Source of the DNA: a virus | Reading direction: 5' to 3' (one strand) | IMG/VR virus record: IMGVR_UViG_3300044911_002077 | Location: 1 to 32,039 of that record | Length of the DNA: 32,039 bases | Part shown: positions 6,642 to 15,732 of the stretch, one piece after another | Layout: each line of letters starts with the position of its first letter | How positions within the stretch are numbered: position 1 is the first letter of the stretch | Made by a program: the position numbers and the translations under genes | Notes under the pieces: generated by a model | What the model was told of the DNA's origin: nothing | Databases searched by the model: none | What the model saw: only the letters and a program-made list of their open reading frames with translations

Positions 6642-6941
6642 TCACCATTTTACACGGTGGCTCCAGTAGCGTGCTGACATTTTGTCGGGACTTGAATCTT
6701 GCGCATTGTGACGTGCGTAATAAGACCTGCGACGGGCCTTGTCTTTTTCTGAAGTTGGGTTTTTACCTGCGCCTTCAACTCCTTGCTGTCCAAACCTGAT
6801 AATTTTTTCTTCACCGTCTTTACATGCTTTTACAACATGCGATTTTGTGGCATGACCTGGAGTGCGCTGCGGTTTGTTGCAGGCCATCTTATCTTTTGCC
6901 AACTTGGCAGCACCAGCGGCTTTCTTACGTTTGTCAGACAT
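6642..6941 (-). CDS. Conserved phage protein of unknown function (RFGQQG family)
   Basis: The 99-residue product has a basic N-terminus (MSDKRKKAAGAAKLAKDKM) and a conserved-looking body: KSHVVKACKDGEEKIIRFGQQG at about 34 to 55, then RRRSYYARH, then MSARYWSHRVKW at the end. I recall this pattern (RFGQQG..., ARH..., YW..KVKW) in phages of cyanobacteria and other marine bacteria, without a known role. Its ATG overlaps the stop of the 905-residue gene by 1 nt (TGATG), so the two are coupled. A virion or assembly role is suggested only by that coupling. Confidence 0.7.
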   Translation of the reverse strand: MSDKRKKAAGAAKLAKDKMACNKPQRTPGHATKSHVVKACKDGEEKIIRFGQQGVEGAGKNPTSEKDKARRRSYYARHNAQDSSPDKMSARYWSHRVKW

Positions 6942-9658
6942 CAGAATCCTTTAAACATTGATGTAAATTCACCCAAGATTTGGCTACCTGTCTTTGATTT
7001 GTAGCTTGTTTCTTCATCATCCAATCCTAAGTTAAAGATACTTTTTTCTTTGGTGGTTGTCTCATCTGTTGTATCGGTGTCCTCATCACCAAAGAAACCT
7101 TGGATAGTACCAAGGGATGCGAATGGATCACTTAAGTCAAGTCCTTTTAACTGAAGGGCGCTGCCTGCGCCCGCCTTGGTGAGAAGCTGCTGCTCACTTC
7201 GGTCCGTATCGGGGAACAAATCAGTGTAAAACTCATCTTCTGTTCCCTTGTAACCAGCTTGTTGAAAGACTCTGTACATTTCTGTTTCTGATTTGATCGA
7301 GTCTGTCTTGTAATCTTCGGGCCTTTCAATGTAATCAACACCTAAAACTTTTTGAGTAGGCTTCTCACCTTTTTCATTCAGGTATTTGATCTGCTCTCTG
7401 ATTTGTTGTGCGGAACCCGTGCGTAATGTCTCTGCAACTAAGTCTTTAAATTCACCCAGGTTCCCCTGAAAATCTTTAAGACCAACGGCGTCTAGCGCTT
7501 TTTGCCAAGTAGCTTTATCCGTTGGGTCCAGGCCCTTTAACATTTCGTCGGCAAACTCTTCTGGCGTAATGAATTGACCAAAAATTGTTCCTTGTTTTAA
7601 TGCTTCCTGCTTAAGAGACGGCAAGATTTTGTTGTAAATTTCATCTTGAACTCTTCCTGCCGTTAATATGTCTTCCGCCGGATCGTAGCCTAAGCCTTTC
7701 CCCTTGACCTGGAAGTGCATTCGCGCAAATTGTTCTTTGTTATTTGGATCAATACCAAAGCGATAAGCCTGGCTTGCCCAGTATTCATCACCGGCTTTTG
7801 CCTTTTCCCAATCATCTGCTACTGCCTGAGACTGTTGAGAGTAAGCATCAGTCCTGGCCTTGTCTCCAGTGGGATTGAAATAAAAGTCGGCATTAAAATA
7901 ACGGTCGGGAGTATTTTGAACTTGAGCTAAAAACTGATCGGCACGCAAGTTGGCAACCTGACTAACAGCGTTCAGCATGTCCTGCGTTTGGAACGGGTTT
8001 TGCTCTTGTTGCCGAACATCAAGGTACTCCGTGAATTCACTGATTGAACGAGAGGTGTTAAAACGTGGGATCAAATACTTGTCCATAAAATCTCTCGCAA
8101 ACTGCGCTTCAACTTTTATGGTGTCTTTTGCCGTCTCGGTGCTGTAACCAAGTTCAACTTCTTGTTCGTACTTCTTCTTTAGCTCCGTATCAAACCATTG
8201 TTGCCAGTTGTAGGTGGTGCTGTTGTTGACACCTGTTATGTTTTGAAGGCTTTTCTCCAGGGAATCCTGGGACGCTTTGCCTGATGTAAAAGAAAGAATA
8301 CCACCAACCCCAGAATCACCAAGGATGCTGTTACTGAGTTCTTTGTTGATGTCCATGATTTCTCCAAAGCCGGAGAAGCCTTGCATAAGGCCAAGCATTT
8401 GTTCTTTTCCCTTGGCCTTCTTCATTTGCTCAATGGTGTCCTTTAACACATTTTGAGTTAACGCACCAAATTTTTTTGCGTCTACTGTTGCCTTTTCACC
8501 AACCGCTTGGTTTACTGCATCTTCTAATTCCGTGACGCCATACCCAGCATTCAAGTTGTAAGCAAAACTTACTTGTTTGTCTTCTGGTCGTTGGGACAAA
8601 CGGAACAGTGCGGCAAATTCATCAGGTTTCTCTGGGTTTAAGAACTTCTCTTTGCCCAGTGTTTTCCAGTATTGATCACCTGCTTTTGCTTTATCCCATT
8701 CAGCAGAAACCTCAGGTACTGCCAAGAGGCGTTCAGTTTGTGTGTCAGTATTAAGGCCTAGCTGGAGGCTACGGGCAGCCTGAATGTCGGCATCGGTTGG
8801 CTTGCGTTCCAGGTATTGGTTTGCTGCTGTTGTTTGTTCTGCGGCATTACCTCGCTTCCCAGCTGCTTTCCCTTGGGATGTGTAGTGTTGAAGGTAATAC
8901 GAGTTTTCAGAATACCTTTGGGTGATGTCAATATCATCATTAGCAACTGCGGCTTGCCACTTTTGCCCTACATCTGGATTGATTGATTTGTAGTACTTTG
9001 GATCAAAGTCGCCGTACTGCGGTTTTGCTCCCAGGTTTGCATCCCAGGTTTGTAGCTTTTCAGTTGAATAAAAAGCTTTGAAGTAATCCTCTAATTGTGA
9101 TTTAGTTACATCACTGATACCCTGAAGCCTTCTGATCTGCTCCCTTTGCGTAACATAGTCTCCTCCTTGCGTTGAATTAGCTGTTGCAAGGACGGTGTTA
9201 TAGGCGTTGTTTTTGCTTGTGTTCTCAGTGTTTAAAGTTGTATTCTCTTGGTTTCTTTGGGTGTTTAAGTTGTTTGTTTGTTCATTATTTCTGTAAGTCG
9301 TTGCTGTACTTGCAGCTTTATCGCGCAATGCTTGAGTTGCTGACAAATAAGTAAGACTGTCTAGTCCTCCAAACCTTGAGCTAATTGCTTGTCTAACGCT
9401 TTCATCACTAACGTTGTCCCTTGGTACCGACCCTACGCTAATCCAGTCTTTTCCGGGTGATGAAGATTGTGCCGCTGTGTCGGTTACGACGGGATCGAAA
9501 AAATTTTGTCCTTTGAAAACACGCACACGCTTTTCAGTTTTTACCCAAAGATTTACCGTGCCTGAGTTCTCTAGATTAGTTGGAAAATTAGTTTGGTAGT
9601 CTGTTTTCTCCTGTGCCAGATTCCACTTTTTATTTGTTGGATCGTAAGTTAATGCCAT
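6941..9658 (-). CDS. Large probable virion protein (905 residues) with internal repeats
   Basis: This is a long soluble protein, MALTYDPTNKKWNLAQEK at the start. Residues about 130 to 160 are Asn/Thr-rich. Three related units end with a W..A.A.D core: NPDVGQKWQAAVANDD at about 228 to 243, VSAEWDKAKAGDQYW at about 317 to 331, and VADDWEKAKAGDEYW at about 613 to 627. The region at about 560 to 640 (RADQFLAQVQNTPDRYF) is helical, and the C-terminus is acidic and ends FTSMFKGF. No enzyme motif was found. Size, gene position and Gln/Asn/Asp richness fit an internal/ejection or tail-associated structural protein. It starts by sharing a base with the HNH stop (TAATG). The AT-rich bias and the many Asn codons differ somewhat from the Gly-rich tail genes. 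Confidence 0.6.
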   Translation of the reverse strand: MALTYDPTNKKWNLAQEKTDYQTNFPTNLENSGTVNLWVKTEKRVRVFKGQNFFDPVVTDTAAQSSSPGKDWISVGSVPRDNVSDESVRQAISSRFGGLDSLTYLSATQALRDKAASTATTYRNNEQTNNLNTQRNQENTTLNTENTSKNNAYNTVLATANSTQGGDYVTQREQIRRLQGISDVTKSQLEDYFKAFYSTEKLQTWDANLGAKPQYGDFDPKYYKSINPDVGQKWQAAVANDDIDITQRYSENSYYLQHYTSQGKAAGKRGNAAEQTTAANQYLERKPTDADIQAARSLQLGLNTDTQTERLLAVPEVSAEWDKAKAGDQYWKTLGKEKFLNPEKPDEFAALFRLSQRPEDKQVSFAYNLNAGYGVTELEDAVNQAVGEKATVDAKKFGALTQNVLKDTIEQMKKAKGKEQMLGLMQGFSGFGEIMDINKELSNSILGDSGVGGILSFTSGKASQDSLEKSLQNITGVNNSTTYNWQQWFDTELKKKYEQEVELGYSTETAKDTIKVEAQFARDFMDKYLIPRFNTSRSISEFTEYLDVRQQEQNPFQTQDMLNAVSQVANLRADQFLAQVQNTPDRYFNADFYFNPTGDKARTDAYSQQSQAVADDWEKAKAGDEYWASQAYRFGIDPNNKEQFARMHFQVKGKGLGYDPAEDILTAGRVQDEIYNKILPSLKQEALKQGTIFGQFITPEEFADEMLKGLDPTDKATWQKALDAVGLKDFQGNLGEFKDLVAETLRTGSAQQIREQIKYLNEKGEKPTQKVLGVDYIERPEDYKTDSIKSETEMYRVFQQAGYKGTEDEFYTDLFPDTDRSEQQLLTKAGAGSALQLKGLDLSDPFASLGTIQGFFGDEDTDTTDETTTKEKSIFNLGLDDEETSYKSKTGSQILGEFTSMFKGF

Positions 9659-10029
9659 TATCCAGCAGCAAATGTATCTGGTACCGTCTCAATATTATAA
9701 GTAAACAGGTCGATAATTTCTTGGTGTATCCAGGCCTCAATCCTGTTCATCCTTACTTCGGTGTAGTACGTCTGTTGTGGATACCATTCTTCCATTTTTG
9801 AACTAGCCTTGTTTGCATTACATCTTTTGCAGCAAGGCAGAAGGTTGTTCCGATTGCTGGAACCAGAACGAAACCTTGGGACAATGTGATCCAGGGATGT
9901 AGCTTGTTCTTCGCAATAACCACACTTGTGGTCCCACGCATCGTATATGGATTGACGGTAACGTTTCTTGGCCAATTTAGGAGTTAATTCAAGGAGAAGG
10001 GAAAGGGGTTCCTGCTCACAGTTGAACAT
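9658..10029 (-). CDS. HNH endonuclease
   Basis: The 123-residue product contains a compact HNH nuclease: CGYC at 36-39, SLDHIVPRFRSGSSN at about 45 to 59, NNLLPCCKRCNANK at about 61 to 74. Paired cysteines would bind structural zinc, D47-H48 give the catalytic His, and the later Asn completes the fold. It could be a free-standing homing endonuclease or a packaging-associated HNH; the latter usually neighbours terminase, which is far away here. The stop shares a base with the start of the 905-residue gene. The ATG at 10029 has no clear ribosome-binding site, and the TTAGAATAA element lies 20 nt upstream. Confidence 0.88.
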   Translation of the reverse strand: MFNCEQEPLSLLLELTPKLAKKRYRQSIYDAWDHKCGYCEEQATSLDHIVPRFRSGSSNRNNLLPCCKRCNANKASSKMEEWYPQQTYYTEVRMNRIEAWIHQEIIDLFTYNIETVPDTFAAG

Positions 10030-10049
10030 GCTCTTCGGTTGCCGTTAAC

Positions 10050-10058
10050 TTATTCTAA
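10050..10058 (-). promoter_or_regulatory. TTAGAATAA element upstream of HNH gene
   Basis: The minus strand carries the same TTAGAATAA as at 5792, here 20 nt before the ATG at 10029. A good -35 hexamer is not seen. The 135-nt gap 10030-10164 also holds, on the plus strand, a TTGACG (10113-10118) that could be a -35 for the gene at 10165, but with a poor -10. Confidence 0.4.
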
Positions 10059-10164
10059 TTTCAGGACATGTAGACCAATGTAAACAAAGGGATGAAATCT
10101 TGCTTAAATCCATTGACGATCTGCCTGAGACCCATAACGTACAGAGGCAAGCACATGCCTTTTT

Positions 10165-10383
10165 ATGGCTAAGCATCCAGGTTGGGTCACGGTCCAACAA
10201 GCCGAAGAACTTCTCGGCATTGATAAAAAGACTCTCTTCAAGTACCGCGATGACGGCACACTGAAGCTTGGCCCTCACTACGCTGCCTTTCCTGATACAC
10301 GTTCACGCGACACCTATCGCTGGAACGTAGCAGCAGTACGTAAGCACCTTCGCAAACTGGAGGCTGCTGCTACGGCAGCTTAA
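10165..10383 (+). CDS. Small helix-turn-helix protein (excisionase-like)
   Basis: The 72-residue product has one helix-turn-helix, VTVQQAEELLGIDKKTLFKY at about 8 to 27, then a wing-like DDGTLKLGPHYAAF, then SRDTYRWNVAAVRKHLRKLE. Layout (HTH, G-x-HY wing, W, basic helix) resembles the gene at 1972, so they may share a family. It is the only plus-strand gene between 6 and 18 kb, and it converges with the gene ending at 10388 with a 4-nt gap. The ATG lacks an obvious Shine-Dalgarno; an AGGCA/TGCCT pair followed by T5 lies just before it. A regulatory or excisionase role is inferred. Confidence 0.7.
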   Translation: MAKHPGWVTVQQAEELLGIDKKTLFKYRDDGTLKLGPHYAAFPDTRSRDTYRWNVAAVRKHLRKLEAAATAA

Positions 10384-10387
10384 GGCA

Positions 10388-10621
10388 TCAGTCTTCGGGC
10401 AGTATGCCTTCTGCGTATGCTGCCCAAGCAAGACCAAGTGATTCCATGGAGGATAGTTCATTTGCCTCGTAGGGCAAGTTGACTACATCTCCAGTTTTGT
10501 AAACAGTAGGAGATCCGTCGTAATAAACGGAGCTGAATCCATATTGACGGCGTGTGAGTTGTTCTTCACTTGGAGCTTTAGTGGAGTCAACAACATCGCC
10601 AAAGCCTGGTGTGTTGGTCAT
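10388..10621 (-). CDS. Hypothetical protein, 77 residues
   Basis: The product MTNTPGFGDVVDSTKAPSEE... is small, acidic, and has a beta-looking middle (FSSVYYDGSPTVYKTGDVVNLPYEANEL) and a helical end (MESLGLAWAAYAEGILPED). I do not recognise a family. Its ATG overlaps the stop of the glycosyltransferase gene (ATGA), which supports it as a coupled real gene. Confidence 0.55.
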   Translation of the reverse strand: MTNTPGFGDVVDSTKAPSEEQLTRRQYGFSSVYYDGSPTVYKTGDVVNLPYEANELSSMESLGLAWAAYAEGILPED

Positions 10622-12237
10622 GGCTTACGAAACACCAAAAGGTTTTGAAGGAACCAACCCATATGATAACCCTTCTCAATAAAGGAAATTAACTGGGCTT
10701 CAATTACCCAGTCATGAATCAAACCTGTATCTTCAAGTAGCAGTTTCCAATAGTCTTTGGTTTGACAGTTAATGTGACCAACGCCACCTTGGCCTGGTTT
10801 AGCGGCGGTCCAAATTAACACGCCGCCAGGTTCCAGTGCTTGATGCATTGTGTCAACAATCCGCTGATTCTCAGACCCATCAATGTGCTCTGCCACTTCC
10901 ATGCATAAGACGACAGGTGCAGAATGCTCAAGATCAAAAAGACTCTTGCAAAGAAGGCGATCTTGATTCTCGACACGCAAATCAGTGTCATAACCAATGC
11001 AATCAATTCCAAGGTCAGTAAAGCAATCAACATAAGTACCTGGCCCGCAACCAAGATCTAGTACATGTGTGGGATGAAGATTCTCCCCAATCCAACTTGT
11101 GAGTCGCTTTGCGAATGGACGTTCTTCGGCATCGAGGTGATTGTAGTCAATCCTGGACGGCTCTCGTAACTGATACCAACCCGCGTGGTGAAGAGCATCG
11201 ATTGTTTTAAAGATCTTGTCATATTTTGCTCCACAGGCTTCCAGGCTGTAACGAGACCTGGCAGTGGCGGCAACTACCTGACGGTCGAGATCTCCTGCTG
11301 CGTGGATGGCGTCAATCCAATCTTGGAGAGTATGGCAGCGAAAACCTGTGCAACCTTCGATAATGGTTTCAGTAAAGGCTCCGTAATCAACTGCAATTAA
11401 CGGAGTGCCGCACAACATTGCTTCTACGCCACTGCCGCCGAATGGCTCAGTGAAATTAGTTGGCATCAAAGCTGCACGTGCTTTACCTAAGAAATCAGAC
11501 CGCTCACGACCTACCAACGGACCGCCGTACTTAATGTTCGGATGGCTCCAGGGGGTTGGATCACCTTGACCGTGGATGACAATTGGCCATGGACTGTGGC
11601 TTGCCAATTCCTTAATGGTGTCCATCCCTTTGACTGAACAGATGCGTCCAAGGAATGCAAGATATTCTCCGTCTTCGTAACAAGGATCCCAATCAGACAA
11701 TTCAAAGTAATTGGGCACAACCCATTCGTAGTTTTTGCCTTGCCTTTTTTCTTGTCCCTGGTGGTAATGCATCCAGGCGTACGACTCGAAGATCCGAAAA
11801 CTGTTCGGCATCAAAGTCGGATACCCAATCCCCGTTTCTACATGGTGATGAGTGGGGAACTTCTCCATGAGAATTTGATGGGCGTGCCCGAAGGGATGAC
11901 AAATAATGTCACGTGGCTCCAGGCGTTTACGCATCTCGACAATTAAACGTTCTTCAAATGCTTGATGCCCTTCGCTGCCAATGGTTGCATCGTTGCCATG
12001 GAAGTCGGTTTTCTTCCGATCACCGTAAAACTTCTTGAATTCTTTCTCGGTCAGGATTGGTACGTGCTCTGTTGCGCCAGCTTCACTTCCTTCGTTGCTG
12101 TACTCAATCACGTCATAGCCATACGCCTGCATCATCTTGGGAAAACGCAAAGCCTTACCAGTAAATGCACAGTGAGAGTATTGACTGGTTGCCTGTGTGT
12201 GAAAGATCCCAATCAGATGCAGGCGAGGTTTTGCCAT
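10618..12237 (-). CDS. Fused glycosyltransferase and SAM-dependent methyltransferase
   Basis: The 539-residue product has two enzymatic parts. Residues 1 to about 345 are a GT-B glycosyltransferase (family 4-like): YLAFLGRICSVKGMDTIKEL at about 192 to 211, a central HGQGDPTP, then EPFGGSGVEAMLCGTPLIAV with the EX7E pair E264 and E272. Residues about 390 to 539 are a class I methyltransferase: VLDLGCGPG at 392-400 binds SAM, and CMEVAEHID follows at motif III/IV position. ATG 12237 is preferred over an upstream TTG. The gene lies next to the polyglycine and collagen-like fibre genes. It may glycosylate and methylate a cell-surface or virion component; the substrate is unknown. A joint activity is inferred from fusion only. 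Confidence 0.82.
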   Translation of the reverse strand: MAKPRLHLIGIFHTQATSQYSHCAFTGKALRFPKMMQAYGYDVIEYSNEGSEAGATEHVPILTEKEFKKFYGDRKKTDFHGNDATIGSEGHQAFEERLIVEMRKRLEPRDIICHPFGHAHQILMEKFPTHHHVETGIGYPTLMPNSFRIFESYAWMHYHQGQEKRQGKNYEWVVPNYFELSDWDPCYEDGEYLAFLGRICSVKGMDTIKELASHSPWPIVIHGQGDPTPWSHPNIKYGGPLVGRERSDFLGKARAALMPTNFTEPFGGSGVEAMLCGTPLIAVDYGAFTETIIEGCTGFRCHTLQDWIDAIHAAGDLDRQVVAATARSRYSLEACGAKYDKIFKTIDALHHAGWYQLREPSRIDYNHLDAEERPFAKRLTSWIGENLHPTHVLDLGCGPGTYVDCFTDLGIDCIGYDTDLRVENQDRLLCKSLFDLEHSAPVVLCMEVAEHIDGSENQRIVDTMHQALEPGGVLIWTAAKPGQGGVGHINCQTKDYWKLLLEDTGLIHDWVIEAQLISFIEKGYHMGWFLQNLLVFRKP

Positions 12238-12281
12238 TGTCAACAAACACTATGACGGTGAAGGAACCAATTGTATCCCGT

Positions 12282-13220
12282 CTACCAAGAATAAATTAGA
12301 ACCAGGCCTGCGCCACCGTTTCCACCAGCGCCACTTCCACCTGTGGTACCACCAGCACCACCGCCTCCTCCACCGGAACCGACGCGGCCGTCACCTCCGC
12401 GGCCGCCAAGTGCGTTGCCGCTGTTACAGCCACCGCCAGACCCACCGGTAGAAAGTAGCGGAGTGTTGCGTTGGTGCCCAGGACTGCCAATGCCTGCAGT
12501 GGCACCTGCCGCACCACCGTTCAACGTTGGAAACAGGTTCAAGACAGCGGTCTGAGATGCTGGCGCTGTGATGTTGCCCCCTGCGCCAGTAGAGCCACCT
12601 CCACCGCCTGCACCACCGGAGAGGAGCAGTCCGGTCGTTGGGTATGTGATTGCGCCCCCTGCACCGTTAGCGACTGCACCACCAGCACCACCGGCCTGTC
12701 CTGCAAGAAAAAAGCTAGTTCCCAGTCCAGCCAATATAGAGTTGGCTACTGTTGCAACTGCACCAGCACCACCCGCCGATCCTACAACCGTCGCTGTAGC
12801 CGCTGTAGTGCCCGCGCTTCCAGGGTTGGCAAAACATACGGTGTAGATAGCGGCAGTCGCTGGAGCGATTGAAACATAAGATCCAATACCATTAGCCCCA
12901 AGAGTGCCGACAGTAGTTGAGGAAGCACCACCGTTACCGCCAAGACCTGCTGAAACGTACAACAGATCAGGCAATAAAGCAGCAGGAATTTCTACTGTTG
13001 AGATGCCGCTACTGCCACCGCCACCGCCACCGCCTCGGTTTCCTGTGGCCGCTGGAAAACCACCGCCGCCGCCTCCGCCGCCGCCAATGCAGACGATGCG
13101 AACCATGGCAATACCTGCTGGTTTCTCCCAGGGAACCCACTGTGTGTTGGCGTTTGCAAAACCTGGGAATACGTCGACAAAACCGTTTTGCGGCTTTGGA
13201 ACGCTGAATACGTTAATCAT
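12282..13220 (-). CDS. Polyglycine-rich tail or adhesin protein
   Basis: The 312-residue product has a normal N-terminus (MINVFSVPKPQNGFVDVF, WVPWEKPAGIAMVRIVCIGG) and then runs of Gly with Ser, Ala and Asn (for example GGGGGGGSSG and GSGGGGGGAGG). Six or more Gly tracts are separated by variable spacers. Phage tail-tip adhesins, for example the gp38-type adhesins of T-even relatives, use stacked polyglycine helices, so a receptor-binding role is plausible. The N-terminal part would be the attachment part. It is coupled to the upstream 150-residue gene (TGATG). The high GC reflects the Gly codons. Confidence 0.7.
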   Translation of the reverse strand: MINVFSVPKPQNGFVDVFPGFANANTQWVPWEKPAGIAMVRIVCIGGGGGGGGGFPAATGNRGGGGGGGSSGISTVEIPAALLPDLLYVSAGLGGNGGASSTTVGTLGANGIGSYVSIAPATAAIYTVCFANPGSAGTTAATATVVGSAGGAGAVATVANSILAGLGTSFFLAGQAGGAGGAVANGAGGAITYPTTGLLLSGGAGGGGGSTGAGGNITAPASQTAVLNLFPTLNGGAAGATAGIGSPGHQRNTPLLSTGGSGGGCNSGNALGGRGGDGRVGSGGGGGGAGGTTGGSGAGGNGGAGLVLIYSW

Positions 13221-13672
13221 CAGTAGTCACCTCCAATCGCCAATCCCTGCCAGTTGGAGTTGGTGTTTTGAGCAACGGATTGCGCCACGAGTAGGAATCT
13301 GTTAGCTGGAATTGCAAAGTTAAACGGAATCTCGATTTGGTAGGGCGCAGTTGTTACTGCCGAGACAGTTTGCGCTGCAGCCTGAACTATCGCAAGCAAG
13401 TCGGTGTTGGCTGCTGTTGTGGCACCAGTATTGACAGTGGATGAGTACACTTGCAGTGTAGTGGCAACAGAGCTAATAACACTTGTGGTTGAAACGAATG
13501 AGAAGCGGAATTTTTGTATGTAAGAGCCGTTTACGCCAGATGTAAATGCTACGAAACAGTTGGTCCCTACTGTACCAGGGGCCGTGGTATTAGTGTTTGT
13601 GGCTGTAGTCAAGATGTCGGCATGACTGACGTTTGGGGTTAACGTCCAAATGGGCGAAGTGTTAGCGGGCAT
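13220..13672 (-). CDS. Probable virion protein next to fibre genes
   Basis: The 150-residue product starts MPANTSPIWTLTPNVSHADIL. It is Thr/Ala/Val-rich and looks all-beta (FRFSFVSTTSVISS, APYQIEIPFNFAIPANRFLL), ending GLAIGGDY. No enzyme motif, membrane segment or signal peptide is seen. It lies between the polyglycine protein and the collagen-like fibre and overlaps the former by 1 nt, so it is probably a tail or fibre-associated subunit. Confidence 0.6.
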   Translation of the reverse strand: MPANTSPIWTLTPNVSHADILTTATNTNTTAPGTVGTNCFVAFTSGVNGSYIQKFRFSFVSTTSVISSVATTLQVYSSTVNTGATTAANTDLLAIVQAAAQTVSAVTTAPYQIEIPFNFAIPANRFLLVAQSVAQNTNSNWQGLAIGGDY

Positions 13673-13690
13673 GGCGGGTAAAAGTAAATG

Positions 13691-15691
13691 TTAGGGCATT
13701 GCTGCGCCGTAGTGAATAGCAAGAATATCACCGTATTTTGTTGCGCCTGCAGGGCCAGTAGCCCCTGTTGCACCTGATACACCTATTACACCAGTAGCTC
13801 CTGTAATGCCTATCACTCCTGTGGCACCTGTAACACCAGTGGGGCCAGCAACGCCCGTGGCACCGGTAGTACCTTGAACACCTGTCGCCCCTGTAATTCC
13901 AACAACTCCTGTGGCACCTGTTATTCCTACACCTGTTGCACCTGTTGGTCCGGTGATTCCCACACCAGTGGCACCTGTTGGTCCCGTGATTCCAGTGGCA
14001 CCTGTTACGCCCTGAACACCTGTGGCACCGGTGATTCCAATAACACCCGTCGCACCTTGTACGCCAGTTGCGCCGGTAACACCTGTTACACCTGTAGCAC
14101 CTGCAACGCCTGTAGCACCTTGAACACCTGTTGCTCCCGTAGTTCCAGCAACTCCTGTAGCGCCGGTTATTCCTACACCTGTGGCACCAGTTGGCCCGGT
14201 GGCACCTTGTGGTCCGCTAACCAACGCTAAGAATACAGCTAGGTTATTCGCAAAGTTTGTCGAGCCCGTACCACCGGATGCAACTAAAGTTGCTGGATAT
14301 GTCCAGTAGCTGGTTGACGTGCCAGGATTAACGTTCGTTGGGGTGCCGTTAACTTTCCATGTTTGGTAATTAGAACTGGAGCCTTGGTCCTGGATTGTAA
14401 TAATTTCTGTATTGAAAACTTGCGCAAGAAAGATATCGATATCAATCGCATCGCTTGTTAAATGGCTAACGTTGATTTGCGTTGCACTTGCTTGTGTTGC
14501 GTTGTTCCAAATTACAAAACCTGCGCCTGGATCTCCGCTTGTAATTGTTGTCTTTGCGGAATACTTAAAGAGGCTGGAAGAAAAACCTTGTGGGCCAGTC
14601 GCACCAGTGGGACCTGCAACACCAGTAGCGCCAACACCCGTGGCACCTTGTACGCCTGTAGCGCCAGTGGAACCCTGCACACCCGTAGCACCAGTGGCTC
14701 CTGTAACGCCCTGTATGCCGGTTGCACCTGTGATACCAACAACGCCTGTGGCACCTTGCACGCCAGTGGCACCTGTGGCTCCTGTAGCGCCTTGCGTACC
14801 AGTGGCACCGGTAACTCCTGCGACACCGGTAGCACCCGTGGGACCAGTTATGCCCTGAACTCCGGTAGCACCTGTGACACCGGTAGGACCCGCAATGCCT
14901 GTTGCGCCCGTTACTCCAGTAACTCCTTGGATACCAGTGGGACCTTGTATGCCAGTGGCACCTGTTGGACCGGTAATACCTTGAACACCAGTGGCACCAG
15001 TAGGGCCGTCAATACCTGTGGCACCGGTGGGACCAGTGGGTCCATCTACGCCTGTTACACCTTGAATACCCGTGGCACCTGTGATACCAATGGGGCCTGT
15101 AGCGCCGGTAACTCCAGTGACACCTGTAGGACCAGCTACGCCTGTAGGACCGGTAATACCTTGAATACCAGTTGCGCCTTGTGGACCAGTGACGCCTTGT
15201 ATGCCGCTCGCACCTGTAGGGCCACTTGGACCTGTGGGGCCTGTAGTACCAGAGGGACCAGTAGGGCCGGTGGGGCCGCCACTAGGGCCAGTGGGACCTG
15301 TCGGGCCAATCATTGTATAGACCTTCGCCAGACCGGCGGAATCGTATACAACCCAATCTGCGTTCTCATTGAGGACCACAGATTCGCCAGCGAGAAGCAA
15401 ACCGGTCCACACCGTGGTTGTTAGTGCACCATCAGTGTGATTGATGGTAATACTGTTGCTTAAAGTTGGATCATCATTCTTGATAAAACAGGTTCTTAAG
15501 TTGCGCTGAATAGTAGAGGTTGTGGGACCAGTGACAATTGTAGTTGTTGTGGCAGTTGTGATATTGGTGTCAAGTCTACCGGCGGACACATTACCGCTGT
15601 TGTTATCTGCAAACGCAGCATGAACTTCAACATTCGTTGCCGCCGAAGTAACAATACGAACAGCATCCGACGTGGAAGTCAGCAGTAACAT
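13691..15691 (-). CDS. Collagen-like tail fibre protein
   Basis: The 666-residue product has an N-terminal beta-type head (residues 1 to about 128, [14 protein letters not shown] to VYTMIG). A first G-X-Y repeat follows at about 129 to 365, with [10 protein letters not shown] and GATGVQG-type triplets. A non-collagen domain at about 366 to 490 follows ([18 protein letters not shown]..., containing the segment [14 protein letters not shown]), then a second collagen stretch, then a short tip [18 protein letters not shown]. Collagen-like rods are common in phage and bacterial surface fibres, giving length and trimerisation. Thr is common at X and Y positions, and few Pro are seen at Y. The repeats are near-identical in DNA and could recombine. 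ATG at 15691 follows GTAGG. Confidence 0.85.
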   Translation of the reverse strand: MLLLTSTSDAVRIVTSAATNVEVHAAFADNNSGNVSAGRLDTNITTATTTTIVTGPTTSTIQRNLRTCFIKNDDPTLSNSITINHTDGALTTTVWTGLLLAGESVVLNENADWVVYDSAGLAKVYTMIGPTGPTGPSGGPTGPTGPSGTTGPTGPSGPTGASGIQGVTGPQGATGIQGITGPTGVAGPTGVTGVTGATGPIGITGATGIQGVTGVDGPTGPTGATGIDGPTGATGVQGITGPTGATGIQGPTGIQGVTGVTGATGIAGPTGVTGATGVQGITGPTGATGVAGVTGATGTQGATGATGATGVQGATGVVGITGATGIQGVTGATGATGVQGSTGATGVQGATGVGATGVAGPTGATGPQGFSSSLFKYSAKTTITSGDPGAGFVIWNNATQASATQINVSHLTSDAIDIDIFLAQVFNTEIITIQDQGSSSNYQTWKVNGTPTNVNPGTSTSYWTYPATLVASGGTGSTNFANNLAVFLALVSGPQGATGPTGATGVGITGATGVAGTTGATGVQGATGVAGATGVTGVTGATGVQGATGVIGITGATGVQGVTGATGITGPTGATGVGITGPTGATGVGITGATGVVGITGATGVQGTTGATGVAGPTGVTGATGVIGITGATGVIGVSGATGATGPAGATKYGDILAIHYGAAMP

Positions 15692-15732
15692 TTCAGCCTA
15701 CCTACCGTAATAATCTATTTTAATCTATTTGC

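Noticed and set aside
10145-10164. AGGCA-TGCCT stem with T5 as plus-strand terminator
   Set aside because: The stem is only 5 bp and the T-run runs into the start of the gene at 10165; too weak to call.
12343-13305. Proline-rich plus-strand frames
   Set aside because: Antisense readings of polyglycine codons give poly-Pro; no independent support.
13741-15310. Regular short repeats that could suggest a CRISPR array
   Set aside because: The repeats are codon-level collagen triplets inside one long open frame, with no constant spacer length.
14462-15424. 320-codon plus-strand frame rich in Cys, Thr and Ser
   Set aside because: It is the antisense reading of the collagen repeats; the repeat DNA keeps frames open.
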